DNA of 64,000 nt, taken from the NCBI GenBank assembly GCA_027563935.2, contig CM050448.1:63973843-64037842 (forward strand). Reading direction: 5' to 3'. Position 1 is the first letter of the stretch. Each line of letters opens with the position of its first letter. This document shows positions 1 to 10,573 of this stretch, piece after piece. The DNA is from Costus lasius. Lineage: Eukaryota; Streptophyta; Magnoliopsida; Zingiberales; Costaceae. The notes under the pieces are model-generated. The model saw only the letters and a program-made list of their open reading frames with translations. It was not told where the DNA came from and searched no databases. The position numbers and the translations under genes were made by a program.

Positions 1-290
1 CTGGCTCTTAGAAAGATTCAGACCATGTCTGACTGGAAGATATCCTCTTTTAGAATTTTCTAAATGGAATCTCTCCAGGACTATATCGATGTAAGTACTC
101 TGGCACAGCCTGAGAAGCCTCTTAGATCTATCTCTGTAGATCTTCACACCTAATACATAGGCTGCTTCTCCTAAATCTTTCATCTGGAAACATTTTCTTA
201 ACCATGCTTTGACGGCATGCAGTTCAGGAATATCGTTTCCAATGATCAAGATATCATCGACGTAGAGGACTAGGAAAGTAATCACGCTCC
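1..290 (-). pseudogene. pol: Element A reverse transcriptase, C-terminal fragment in a shifted frame
   Basis: Continuation of the A polyprotein past the YVDD active-site region, cut by the window edge. Compared with B (7385-7674), one C is missing from the run near 288-290, so this part is in a different frame from 282-2438. Apart from the indel it is nearly identical to B in DNA. It covers the RT palm/thumb segment just after the metal-binding aspartates. Confidence 0.8.
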
Positions 291-2438
291 ACTAAACCTC
301 TTATATACACACGGGTCATCTTCATTTTTGATGAAACTAAATTCACAGATTGATTCATCAAAACGAATATTCCAGCTTCTCGATGCTTGTTTTAGTCCAT
401 AAATGGACTTCTTTAATTTGCATATTTTATGACGATCTGATGGATTGATGAAACCTTCAGGTTGTGTCATATACACATCCTCTTCTAGTTTTCCATTAAG
501 GAAAGCGGTCTTCACATCCATTTGCCAGATATCATAATCATAATATGCTGCTATCGCGAGAATAATCCGAATAGACTTGAACATAGCTACAGGAGAGAAA
601 GTTTCATCATAATCTATTCCGTAGATTTGTTTGAAACCTTTCGCAACTAGCCTGCCTTTATAGGTAACCACGTTACCATCCATGTCAATCTTCTTCTTGA
701 AGATCCACTTACAGCCTATAGGGATTACTCCCTGATGCGGATCAACCAAATCCCAGACTTGGTTATCTGACATGGAGTCCATCTCGGCTCGCATAGCTTC
801 ACGCCATCTTGCTGAATCCGGTCTACTGACCGCATCCGCATAAGTGAGGGGTTCATCATCAATGATGTAGACTCCGTCATAGCGCTCACGCTGTCGACGG
901 ATCCTTCCCGATCTTCGCGGTTCCCGTGATATCTGAGCCTCAGGTTGTTCAGTAACCTGTTCTATTGGCTCAGGCACATCCAACTGAGCTTGACTACTTT
1001 GTCCTTCTTCTGGATTCTCATCCAGCTTTATTTCTCTCCCACTGGCCTCTTGCAGAAGAAATTCCTTCTCAAGAAAAATAGTCGTACGAGCAACAAATAC
1101 TTTGTTCTCTTTGGGATCGTAGAAATAATAACCCTTAGTTTCTTTAGGGTAACCGACAAAGATACATTTATCAGGTCTGCTCTCCAGTTTCCCAGAGGCG
1201 AGCTTTTTGACATAAGCCTCGCAACCCCAGATTTTAATAAATGTCAAGCTCGGCTGTTTCCCATACCATAACTCATATGGAGTCTTTGAAACGGCCTTGG
1301 ATGGCACTCGGATTAGTACCTTTGCAGCTGTTTCCAGTGCAAATCCCCAAAAGGAGTAAGGTAGAGTAGCCTGACTCATCATTGAACGAACCATATCCAA
1401 TAAGGTTCTATTTCTCCTCTCAGACACACCATTCCATTGCGGTGTTCCTGGCGGAGTGAGCTGTGAGATAATCCCACACTCCTTCAGATAGTCAGTAAAC
1501 TCTCGACTCAAGTATTCTCCACCTCGATCTGATCGAAGTGCCTTGATATTCCGGCCTAACTGATTCTGTACTTCATTTTTGAACTCTTTGAACTTGTCAA
1601 AATATTCACTCTTATGTCTCATTAGATAGACATAACCATATCTACTGAAATCATCAGTAAAGGTAATGAAGTATGAATAGCCACCTCTGGCATGTTTACT
1701 AAATGGCCCACACACATCACTGTGAATGAGGTCAAGTAAACCTGAAGCCCTTTGACCTTTGTTGGAAAAAGGAGTCTTCGTCATTTTGCCCATTAAACAA
1801 GCTTTGCATGTATCAAGCTCCTCATAGGAGAATGATCCCAGCAGTCCATGGTCATGCAACCGCTTAATGCGCTTCTTGTTAATATGGCCTAAACGACTAT
1901 GCCATAGCAAGGTGCTGTCATCAGCATACTTGGCTTTCTTATTATCAATTTGTTGTACAGAACATTCCATGTCCAACATGAATAACCCATTGTTAATCGA
2001 CCCAGTAGCATAAACAATATTATCAAATGAAATACAACACTTTAAAGTTTTGCATTCAAAGGAAAACCCTTTCCTGACAAGAGCAGGAATAGAGATAATA
2101 TTCTTAGTTATGCTCGGTACAAAATAACAATTGTCCAGTTCAAATACAAGACCAGATGGTAAAGAGATGTTATATTGTCCTACAGCAACGGCAGCAACCC
2201 GTGCCCCGTTTCCAACTCGTAGGTCCACCTCATGCTGTCCCACCTGTCTTCTTCTCTTGAGTTCCTGTACATTTGAACAAATGTGAACTCCACATGCAGT
2301 GTCCAACACCCATGAAATAGAAGAAGATACCATGACTTCAGTCACGAAAATACCTGAGCCAGAAGCGAAAGCCTTGCTTCCCTTCTTATCTCCTTGGAGC
2401 GCTTTACAGTCCTTTTTTCCAGTGACCCAACTGGCCAC
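282..2438 (-). pseudogene. pol: Element A protease-integrase-RT segment
   Basis: An open stretch of 718 codons holding the end of gag's zinc-knuckle linker, the aspartic protease (motif WVLDTACG), the GAG-pre-integrase HHCC region (LWHSRLGHI and CKACLMGK), the integrase core (HSDVCGP, LRSDRGGEY, WNGVSERRN giving a D,D-35-E triad), and the first half of RT up to NEDDPCVYKRF. The polyprotein cleaves and integrates cDNA in the nucleus. The frame is separated from gag by an extra T in the run at 2413-2418 (six T here, five in B), and from the rest of RT by a missing C near 288. Both indels are absent from B, so they are post-insertion damage and not programmed frameshifts. Confidence 0.9.
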
Positions 2439-3189
2439 AATGGAAACATCTGTATTCCTTTGACCGCTTCATCTTTTGTTTCAGAGCCTTGTTATAGCTC
2501 TTGATAGGGGCTTTGCCCTTCTTCCCCTTCTTCTTGTTCCTTGAAGGAACCATCAAGACAGAAGATGAAGGCTTTCCCTTCTCAAGAGTCTGCTCTGTAG
2601 TACAGAGCATGTTCAGTAACTCTGCCGGTGTACAATCGATCTTGTTCATATTAAAATTAATGATGAACGGATCGAAAGAGGCCGGGAGAGACTGCAAGAT
2701 GATGTCTACAACAAGCTCCTGATTGACGGTATGTCCCAGTTTCTCTAGAGCCTCTTTGTACCCAATCATCTTGAGTACGTGAGCTCCCACTGGACTTCCT
2801 TCAGTCAGTTTGCTCTGAAAGAAAAGTTTTGTCAAGTTATAGCGTTCTGTCCTTGCCTGTGCAGCATACAGCATCTTGAGATTTGCTATAATTTCAATAG
2901 CAGATAAATCCTCATGCTGACGCTGTAGCTCTGGCGTCATAGACGCAAGCATAAGGCAAGCGACATCAATGCTATCATTGACATGCTTCTCATAAGCATC
3001 CCGAACCGCCCTTGCGGCGTTCGCAGCGGGTTGAGGCGGTATTGCCGTCTCAAGGGCATACAGCTTCCTCTCAGCCTTAAGAACAATCTTAAGGTGTCCG
3101 TACCAGTTTGAGAAGTTTGGCCCAGCAAACTTCTCCCTTTCCAGTAAGGATCGCACATTGAACCCTGTTGTGTTCGTTGCTGCAGGAAT
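2404..3189 (-). pseudogene. gag: Element A gag, starts by splicing from the LTR
   Basis: Copia gag: capsid-like domain (LLEREKFAGPNFSNWYGHL near the N-terminus, then the helix-rich DUF4219/UBN2-type region) and a basic linker followed by a CCHC knuckle (CFHCGQLGHW). The frame opens at 3189, straight after a TTGTAG acceptor, and reads IPAATNTTGFNVRSLL with no ATG; the first in-frame Met lies about 70 codons in. The expected start is the ATG-GCA-ACG exon in the LTR at 5130-5138. The gag frame runs into the extra T at 2413-2418 and terminates soon after. Confidence 0.87.
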
Positions 3190-3473
3190 CTACAACAAAG
3201 CAAGAACAACAAGGTCAGTATCGATGTTAGAATCAATCCAGGACTTAAGAATGATTCTTTTCTCACTATTTTATCTGACTGAAAAATCCAATAAAACAGT
3301 CCGAAAGAGTAAAACTCTTTTAGTGAGATGGGATCCAGATTTCATACTTGGTCTCCGCGTCCCGCTCAGGCGAGATAAGATGCACAGAGAGTTCAAGCAC
3401 TAATCACTGGTAGGCTATCCATGCCAATCGCCAACCCATGCGATTCCCCTTCATCTAGGCAATCCAGAAGACT

Positions 3474-3492
3474 GTGCCAACTGAGTTGGTAC
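3474..3492 (-). other. Leader hairpin 1 (CCAACT/AGTTGG) of element A
   Basis: GTGCCAACTGAGTTGGTAC on the plus strand, a near-perfect inverted repeat. All six leaders have it (B 10858, C 14479, D 18988, E 36191, G 47490). It is a sister of the hairpin at 3682-3700, which has the same design with one base pair exchanged. Confidence 0.5.
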
Positions 3493-3681
3493 AACACAGT
3501 TTTTGATTCCACAGATGGCTGCCTCCATATAGCTAACATATGCTCAATATGTAGCCTACATGGCCAAGCTGACCTGACCTACTCCCTGGACCACCACGTG
3601 CTATGTTGAGCAACGAGAAGCGATAAATCCCTTCTCTGTAACACGTAGGTGTAATCACACACCGTCTGAAGATAGCTGGGC

Positions 3682-3700
3682 GTGCCCACTGAGTGGGTAC
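3682..3700 (-). other. Leader hairpin 2 (CCCACT/AGTGGG) of element A
   Basis: GTGCCCACTGAGTGGGTAC, the same fold as hairpin 1 with a C-G pair in place of an A-T pair. Other copies: B 11065-11083, C 14271-14289, D 18779-18797, E 35982-36000, G 47699-47717. Confidence 0.5.
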
Positions 3701-4044
3701 AACACGGCCCCAACGATAGTCAGAACAGTGAGGTTTCGCGTCAGAAGGCTTACGTGCTTGATATTTAACGTTGGATTTTAACGGTCCTTTTATCTTCTTA
3801 CTAACATGCATATCCTATGGTGATAGCAGAAGATTAACTCAAGCAGGTGCTAATATTACTTAAACAGTAAATAGAAAGCACAATGATCTTATGTGGTAAA
3901 CGCCCATTAAGCCTTAGTAAAACCCTAGTTTTACACAAGTCTTCACTTGAGCTCTTCATGGGTCTTTTGCATTTCATCTGGCCCAGCCCGGGCCCAAGCG
4001 CCCTCTGCAGTCCAAATGCACCCACCAGACTGGTTGCGCCTGTT

Positions 4045-4061
4045 CTAGAGTCGAACTCTAG
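4045..4061 (-). other. Leader palindrome resembling a tRNA T-arm (element A)
   Basis: CTAGAGTCGAACTCTAG, seven-base arms around TCG. The minus strand contains GTTCGA like a Pol III B box. In D and E the arms are CTAGGGT/ACCCTAG, so pairing is kept while the bases change. Missing from G. Confidence 0.4.
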
Positions 4062-4978
4062 ACCTCCCACCTAGTGAAGCCACTTGCTGCAAGCGCCTCT
4101 GCCATGTGTGCTCTGTGCTCATGTCTGATTAATTTACATTTTAATCTATCTAGACATGATTTGACTCGCAGGTCAATTACACATTAACATAAATTGAAAT
4201 GTGATTCGCAGATCACAATAATAATTTACAATTAATTAATCCAGGCACGTAGGCCCCAACACAGCACACAAATAGGGCAGCCCACATAAGATGAAATAGA
4301 CACCTAATCAGGTTAAACAAGCAATTTGTGAACCATAACAGGAAAATAAAATTTTGAAAAAACCCCATGGCATCAATTTTATTTCCTTATGTGCCCTACT
4401 ACCTTACAACGGTCCATTAATAGGGATCCACTGATCAGACCAAGTCAGACCCACTGCCCTTGCATGCACCAAGTCATAACTGACTTGCGTTGACCTCATG
4501 GTCAACAATGCATGCCTTAAGGGCTGAACGTCCCACATGATTTCTGGCAAGCGGGTGTGACCCCGGGCCTTAATCATGATCGTTCACTGGTCGCCTCAAT
4601 CAGACATCGCTACACTCCTTTCTGCAGTCGACCTATAGCCACCTAATGCTTGCACATAGGTGCTATCTGGTCGACCCATCTAGGCTGTCAGATGGTCTGA
4701 TCAGACTGTTGGGTCTAGACTAGACTGATGACTTCAACCCTAGTAACCCGTCTAAGTATTTCAAGTAGGCGCTTATAGATCTAAGTGGATGGCGCGCAAG
4801 ATGTTAAGTTTTTGGTAAAAACAACTTTCAACATGCGCCAACATACATCATGCGCAACAATAAAAAAACATACATCTAAAGACTAGCATGTATTTTTCGC
4901 ATGATGTTTAGGTTTAGATCTATTCAACGCATACATGGATCACACAAAAAGCAATCATATAGATCATACCGAAACTAT

Positions 4979-4990
4979 GCTCTGATACCA
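4979..4990 (-). other. Primer-binding site of element A (tRNA-iMet)
   Basis: Minus strand TGGTATCAGAGC, the usual plant copia site complementary to the 3' end of initiator tRNA-Met, two bases inside the 5' LTR boundary at 4993. Confidence 0.93.
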
Positions 4991-5129
4991 ATTGAAACTG
5001 GGGGTGAAACCCTAAACGCATGCACTTCTAAAATTTTGCATGGGCGGAAACTTTAGGTTTCATGTGGATCGCATGTGGTATGAATATATGATCAACTTTA
5101 AACTTGCAAAGATCATTTTGTAATCTTAC

Positions 5130-5138
5130 CGTTGCCAT
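5130..5138 (-). other. gag: Predicted first coding exon (M-A-T) in the A/B LTR
   Basis: ATG-GCA-ACG followed by the strong donor GTAAG. In frame with the gag acceptor at 3189. The same position is used in every copia LTR in the window. Confidence 0.6.
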
Positions 5139-5811
5139 TGTTTGGATGGCGACTTGGAAGCAAGAGGGCGATGCGGCTCTCCTCCAAAGTGGACGCACAC
5201 AAGATGGCGATGGCTTCCTCCTTGGCGTGAACCTTGTGCTAGCAAAGCTCTCCAAAAGTGTCCTAGTCACATGAAGGAGATCAGATGTTTTCTTGGCTGG
5301 CCGAATACCCACTATCACCCTCGTGGAGACGAGACACACGAGAGAGCTTTTGGCGAGAGAGGCATTGAGGCGTTCTCTATTCGTGGGGAAGTGTCATGGC
5401 TTCCAAAAATAGTAAGTCATGACTTCATACGTTCACGCTTAGTGAACCAATCAAAACGCCCCCTTTAATTGAACCATGCGTTCACATAAGTGAACCGGTT
5501 CAATTGACTTTGGTTCAAAGACCAAATCAAACCAAGACATGGTCTAGATCCCATTAAACCAAAAAGGCTCAAGATCTAACCACACATCTCTTGATGCTCT
5601 TGATCTCATCGATCAAGCATCAATTCTCTCGATCGAAGCTTACCGATCTCAAGCCCTAATCAATCAAACATGATCAGACCAGATCTCACTTACAATCAGA
5701 GTTTAAACTCCTTTAAACTGAACCAAAACAATTCAGTCCACACGATCTGACATAAGTAAGCCATATCATCAAATTGTGCGACCCTAAGGGTTTCCTTTAA
5801 ATGTCGGTAAC

Positions 5812-5827
5812 GATAACTTACGTTATC
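5812..5827 (-). promoter_or_regulatory. Conserved LTR hairpin downstream of the TATA-like box
   Basis: GATAACTTACGTTATC on the plus strand, six-base arms. In element sense it lies about 45 bases after the TATA-like TTTATATC, so probably at the very 5' end of the RNA. D has GATAAT/ATTATC at 16605-16620, a paired change. Promoter and RNA-start placement are inferred. Confidence 0.4.
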
Positions 5828-6644
5828 ACGATCAGAGAGGGGTATCTAGCAACACATCACTGCCTCCCGATATAAAGGAAAGTGTCTTCCAAGGCTACTC
5901 CCAAACCATAGCACAAGTGTGAACCCAAGTCACTTGACATATGTGTTTCCTTTGCCACTGGATGTTCTCGTTGGACAAGCGTGTCAAGCCTGTAACTCCA
6001 ACATGATGAGAGTGGTTAGATCAGATGAACATAGTCATCTGGGTATGGCCATACACTTTCTCAACCATCTCATACAGGGGGCCCCTTTAGAACATCACAC
6101 TCCAAACAAGGAGAAGGCAATCCTATATCTATCACTAGCGCCCTAACATGACTCATGCCCATTATCCAAGATAGTCTATAACCATTATATTTCAAATGAT
6201 ATTGAACTACCTCAAGACAATGCCAATCATCATTTAGAAACACAAGTGATCTCAAGTCAGAGGAAATATGCCACTTGTTTGCATATAAGGATTATTCACA
6301 TTGTGACAAGCAATTGAATATCCTAAGTAGGGTCTGTCCAGTACATCCAATGCACCTATGAGTCTACATCTTATTCCATGCTCGAAGCATCCTATAAGAT
6401 TAGAACACATATTAGTCTCAATCATATCAAGGCTGTCTCATGTTCACCAAGATATCTCGACTAAGGACTATACTGCATGTCAGCCAAGCTGAACACCATT
6501 GAGACATTATTCAGAAGTATACATAACAGCAGCAGATAATGTAACAACCTGAATAACAACCATTGCCTTTATAAACATAGTTTATACATGATACTGATAA
6601 TAACTCAAGGCCTCAAACATTAGCCTTAAGGGCATACCCCAACA

Positions 6645-6655
6645 ATCTCCCACTT
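6645..6655 (-). other. Polypurine tract of element B
   Basis: Minus strand AAGTGGGAGAT immediately before the 3' LTR, the plus-strand priming site for reverse transcription. Identical in D, E and C. Confidence 0.85.
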
Positions 6656-6664
6656 GCACTTAAT

Positions 6665-6826
6665 CTAATGGTTGAGAAATCTCAAACCTATATTATTACA
6701 GTGCTTCTCATGCTTCTGCTGCGCCAGAGGCTTTGTAAGCGGGTCAGCTAGATTGTCATCTGTATGAACCTTGCAGATCTTGATCTCTCCACGATCTATG
6801 ATCTCACGGATCAAATGAAACCTTCT
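6665..6826 (-). pseudogene. Element B RNase H tail after the premature stop
   Basis: In-frame remainder of the polyprotein after TAG 6827, ending at TAG 6665-6667 with the same NH-type terminus as D, E and G. It holds the last RNase H region (RRFHLIRE...DNLADPLTKPL). Confidence 0.8.
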
Positions 6827-9800
6827 CTATATGTGCTTGGACTTCTGGTGTGACCGTGGTTCCTTTGCTTGTGCTATTGCTCCAGTGTTATCACAGAAGA
6901 TAACCAATGGATCTACACTCGAAGGAACAACACCAAGTTCTTGAACGAACTTACGAATCCACACTGCCTCCTTTGATGCTTCTGAGGCTGCAACATACTC
7001 GGCTTCTGTTGTGGAATCAGCAACAATTGATTGTTTGAAACTTTTCCACACCACTGCTCCTCCATTCAAGCTAAAAACATAGCCTGATTGCGATCGGAAA
7101 TCATCCTGGTCAGATTGGAACGAAGCGTCAGTATATCCTTCAATATTGAGTTCTTCCTGACCTCCATAAATCAAGAACATATCTTTTGTCCTCCGAAGAT
7201 ATTTCAAAATGTTCTTGACTGCAATCCAGTGTGCCTTACCTGGATTACTTTGGAATCGACTGGTCACGCTTAACCCGTAAGCGACGTCTGGGCGAGTACA
7301 CAACATCGCATACATAATGGATCCAATAGCCGAAGCATAAGGCGTATTGTCCATTTCATCTTTCTCAGACTGTGTTTGAGGACACTGGCTCTTAGAAAGA
7401 TTCAGACCATGTCTGACTGGAAGATATCCTCTTTTAGAATTTTCTAAATGGAATCTCTCCAGGACTATATCGATGTAAGTACTCTGGCACAGCCTGAGAA
7501 GCCTCTTAGATCTATCTTTGTAGATCTTCACACCTAATACATAGGCTGCTTCTCCTAAATCTTTCATCTGGAAACATTTTCTTAACCATGCTTTGACGGC
7601 ATGCAGTTCAGGAATATCGTTTCCAATGATCAAGATATCATCGACGTAGAGGACTAGGAAAGTAATCACGCTCCCACTAAACCTCTTATATACACACGGG
7701 TCATCTTCATTTTTGATGAAACCAAATTCACAGATTGATTCATCAAAACGAATATTCCAGCTTCTCGATGCTTGTTTTAGTCCATAAATGGACTTCTTTA
7801 ATTTGCATATTTTATGACGATCTGATGGATTGATGAAACCTTCAGGTTGTGTCATATACACATCCTCTTCTAGTTTTCCATTAAGGAAAGCGGTCTTCAC
7901 ATCCATTTGCCAGATCTCATAATCATAATATGCTGCTATCGCAAGAATAATCCGAATAGACTTGAACATAGCTACAGGAGAGAAAGTTTCATCATAATCT
8001 ATTCCGTAGATTTGTTTGAAACCTTTCGCAACTAGCCTGCCTTTATAGGTAACCACGTTACCATCCATGTCAATCTTCTTCTTGAAGATCCACTTACAGC
8101 CTATAGGGATTACTCCCAGAGGCGGATCAACCAAATCCCAGACTTGGTAATCTGACATGGAGTCCATCTCGGCTCGCATAGCTTCACGCCATCTTGCTGA
8201 ATCCGGTCCACTGACCGCATCCGCATAAGTGAGGGGTTCATCATCAATGATGTAGACTCCGTCATAGCGCTCAGGCTGTCGATGGATCCTTCCCGATCTT
8301 CGCGGTTCCCGTGATATCTGAGCCTCAAGTTGTTCAGTAACCTGTTCTATTGGCTCAGGCACATCCAACTGAGCTTGACTACTTTGTCCTTCTTCTGGAT
8401 TCTCATCCAGCTTTATTTCTCTCCCACTGGCCTCTTGCAGAAGAAATTCCTTCTCAAGAAAAATAGCCGTACGAGCAACAAATACTTTGTTCTCTTTGGG
8501 ATCGTAGAAATAATAACCCTTAGTTTCTTTAGGGTAACCGACAAAGATACATTTATCAGGTCTGCTCTCCAGTTTCCCAGAGGCGAGCTTTTTGACATAA
8601 GCCTCGCAACCCCAGATTTTAATAAATGTCAAGCTCGGCTGTTTCCCATACCATAACTCATATGGAGTCTTTGAAACGGCCTTGGATGGCACTCGGTTTA
8701 GTACCTTTGCAGCTGTTTCCAGTGCAAATCCCCAAAAGGAGTAAGGTAGAGTAGCCTGACTCATCATTGAACGAACCATATCCAATAAGGTTCTATTTCT
8801 CCTCTCAGACACACCATTCCATTGCGGTGTTCCTGGCGGGGTGAGCTGTGAGATAATCCCACACTCCTTCAGATAGTTAGTAAACTCTCGACTCAAGTAC
8901 TCTCCACCTCGATCTGATCGAAGTGCCTTGATATTCCGGCCTAACTGATTCTGTACTTCATTTTTGAACTCTTTGAACTTGTCAAAAGATTCACTCTTAT
9001 GTCTCATTAGATAGACATAACCATATCTACTGAAATCATCAGTAAAGGTAATGAAGTATGAATAGCCACCTCTGGCATGTTTACTAAATGGCCCACACAC
9101 ATCACTGTGAATGAGGTCAAGTAAACCTGAAGCCCTTTGACCTTTGTTGGAAAAAGGAGTCTTCGTCATTTTGCCCATTAAACAAGCTTTGCATGTATCA
9201 AGCTCCTCATAGGAGAATGATCCCAGTAGTCCATGGTCATGCAACCGCTTAATGCGCTTCTTGTTAATATGGCCTAAACGACCATGCCATAGCAAGGTGC
9301 TGTCATCAGCATACTTGGCTTTCTTATTATCAATTTGTTGTACAGAACATTCCATGTCCAACATGAATAACCCATTGTTAATCGACCCAGTAGCATAAAC
9401 AATATTATCAAATGAAATACAACACTTTAAAGTTTTGCATTCAAAGGAAAACCCTTTCCTGACAAGAGCAGGAATAGAGATAATATTCTTAGTTATGCTC
9501 GGTACAAAATAACAATTGTCCAGTTCAAATACAAGACCAGATGGTAAAGAGATGTTATATTGTCCTACAGCAACAGCAGCAACCCGTGCCCCGTTTCCAA
9601 CTCGTAGGTCCACCTCATGCTGTCCCACCTGTCTTCTTCTCTTGAGTTCCTGTACATTTGAACAAATGTGAACTCCACATGCAGTGTCCAACACCCATGA
9701 AATAGAAGAAGATACCATGACTTCAGTCACGAAAATACCTGAGCCAGAAGCGAAAGCCTTGCTTCCCTTCTTATCTCCATGGAGCGCTTTACAGTCCTTT

Positions 9801-10561
9801 TTCCAGTGACCCAACTGGCCACAATGGAAACATCTGTATTCCTTTGACCGCTTCACCTTTTGTTTCAGAGCCTTGTTATAGCTCTTGATAGGGGCTTTGC
9901 CCTTCTTCCCCTTCTTCTTGTTCCTTGAAGGAACCATCAAGACAGAAGATGAAGGCTTTCCCTTCTCAAGAGTCTGCTCTGTAGTACAGAGCATGTTCTG
10001 TAACTCTGCCGGTGTACAGTCGATCTTGTTCATATTAAAATTAATGATGAACGGATCGAAAGAGGCCGGGAGAGACTGCAAGATGATGTCTACAACAAGC
10101 TCCTGATTGACGGTATGTCCCAGTTTCTCTAGAGCCTCTTTGTACCCAATCATCTTGAGTACGTGAGCTCCCACTGGACTTCCTTCAGTCATTTTGCTCT
10201 GAAAGAAAAGTTTTGTCAAGTTATAGCGTTCTGTCCTTGCCTGTGCAGCATACAGCATCTTGAGATTTGCTATAATTTCAATAGCAGATAAATCCTCATG
10301 CTGACGCTGTAGCTCTGGCGTCATAGACGCAAGCATAAGGCAAGCGACATCAATGCTATCATTGACATGCTTCTCATAAGCATCCCGAACCGCCCTTGCG
10401 GCGTTCGCAGCGGGTTGAGGCGGTATTGCCGTCTCAAGGGCATACAGCTTCCTCTCAGCCTTAAGAACAATCTTAAGGTGTCCGTACCAGTCTGAGAAGT
10501 TTGGCCCAGCAAACTTCTCCCTTTCCAGTAAGGATCGCACATTGAACCCTGTGGTGTTCAT
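6827..10561 (-). CDS. gag-pol: Element B gag-pol polyprotein, one premature stop near the C-terminus
   Basis: 1,244 codons open: gag, CCHC knuckle (CFHCGQLGHWKKDC), aspartic protease (DTAC), integrase HHCC and D,D-35-E core, RT (QMDVKTAFLNG and YVDDILIIG) and most of RNase H (GYTDASF, TTEAEY, CDNTGA). It ends at a TAG (6827-6829) where the sister copies have CAG in the motif KSKHIQRRF; without it the frame would continue 54 codons to the normal stop at 6665-6667. The apparent ATG at 10561 comes from an ACG-to-ATG change peculiar to B. The predicted native start is the LTR exon at 12513-12521 spliced to 10573. Confidence 0.9.
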   Translation of the reverse strand: MNTTGFNVRSLLEREKFAGPNFSDWYGHLKIVLKAERKLYALETAIPPQPAANAARAVRDAYEKHVNDSIDVACLMLASMTPELQRQHEDLSAIEIIANLKMLYAAQARTERYNLTKLFFQSKMTEGSPVGAHVLKMIGYKEALEKLGHTVNQELVVDIILQSLPASFDPFIINFNMNKIDCTPAELQNMLCTTEQTLEKGKPSSSVLMVPSRNKKKGKKGKAPIKSYNKALKQKVKRSKEYRCFHCGQLGHWKKDCKALHGDKKGSKAFASGSGIFVTEVMVSSSISWVLDTACGVHICSNVQELKRRRQVGQHEVDLRVGNGARVAAVAVGQYNISLPSGLVFELDNCYFVPSITKNIISIPALVRKGFSFECKTLKCCISFDNIVYATGSINNGLFMLDMECSVQQIDNKKAKYADDSTLLWHGRLGHINKKRIKRLHDHGLLGSFSYEELDTCKACLMGKMTKTPFSNKGQRASGLLDLIHSDVCGPFSKHARGGYSYFITFTDDFSRYGYVYLMRHKSESFDKFKEFKNEVQNQLGRNIKALRSDRGGEYLSREFTNYLKECGIISQLTPPGTPQWNGVSERRNRTLLDMVRSMMSQATLPYSFWGFALETAAKVLNRVPSKAVSKTPYELWYGKQPSLTFIKIWGCEAYVKKLASGKLESRPDKCIFVGYPKETKGYYFYDPKENKVFVARTAIFLEKEFLLQEASGREIKLDENPEEGQSSQAQLDVPEPIEQVTEQLEAQISREPRRSGRIHRQPERYDGVYIIDDEPLTYADAVSGPDSARWREAMRAEMDSMSDYQVWDLVDPPLGVIPIGCKWIFKKKIDMDGNVVTYKGRLVAKGFKQIYGIDYDETFSPVAMFKSIRIILAIAAYYDYEIWQMDVKTAFLNGKLEEDVYMTQPEGFINPSDRHKICKLKKSIYGLKQASRSWNIRFDESICEFGFIKNEDDPCVYKRFSGSVITFLVLYVDDILIIGNDIPELHAVKAWLRKCFQMKDLGEAAYVLGVKIYKDRSKRLLRLCQSTYIDIVLERFHLENSKRGYLPVRHGLNLSKSQCPQTQSEKDEMDNTPYASAIGSIMYAMLCTRPDVAYGLSVTSRFQSNPGKAHWIAVKNILKYLRRTKDMFLIYGGQEELNIEGYTDASFQSDQDDFRSQSGYVFSLNGGAVVWKSFKQSIVADSTTEAEYVAASEASKEAVWIRKFVQELGVVPSSVDPLVIFCDNTGAIAQAKEPRSHQKSKHI

Positions 10562-10573
10562 TGCTGCAGAAAT

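Larger units (their letters stand above)
3190..5129 (-). other. Element A predicted leader intron (donor in LTR, acceptor at gag)
   Basis: On the minus strand the LTR reads ATG-GCA-ACG then GTAAG (exon 5130-5138, intron from 5129), and the leader ends TTGTTGTAG at 3190 just before gag. Joining them gives one frame, M-A-T-I-P-A-A-T-N-T. The 1,940-bp intron contains the LTR end, the primer-binding site and the whole leader. The leader has no long ORF of its own; it contains hairpins at 3474-3492, 3682-3700 and 4045-4061. An in-frame TAG lies directly upstream of the acceptor junction. Splicing is inferred, not observed. Confidence 0.65.
1..6644 (-). mobile_element. Copia element A, truncated at the window edge
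   Basis: Ty1/copia LTR retrotransposon read on the minus strand. Visible from right to left: 5' LTR (4993-6644), primer-binding site, leader of about 1.8 kb, gag, protease, integrase and the first part of reverse transcriptase. RNase H and the 3' LTR lie off the left edge. It matches element B almost base for base at an offset of 7,383-7,385 bp, and its 5' LTR is at the same time the 3' LTR of B, so A and B form a tandem array. The gag-pol frame is broken by two single-base indels, so A cannot encode its own polyprotein. Confidence 0.93.
4993..6644 (-). repeat. LTR shared by elements A (5') and B (3')
   Basis: 1,652 bp, TGTTGGGGTATG...CAGTTTCA on the minus strand. Its left edge abuts the primer-binding site of A and its right edge abuts the polypurine tract of B, so it serves both elements. 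It is the same length as the LTR at 12376-14027, with about ten differences seen by eye (about 99.4% identity). It contains a TATA-like TTTATATC (minus, about 5869-5877), the hairpin at 5812-5827 and the start-codon exon at 5130-5138. Confidence 0.93.

Noticed and set aside
945..1271. 108-residue open frame on the plus strand inside A (repeated in B at 8330-8656)
   Set aside because: Antisense shadow of the integrase-RT linker; present only because the copies are near identical.
2413..2418. Programmed ribosomal frameshift between gag and pol in A (run of six T)
   Set aside because: B, C, D, E and G have gag and pol in one frame with one fewer T; the shift is a private indel.
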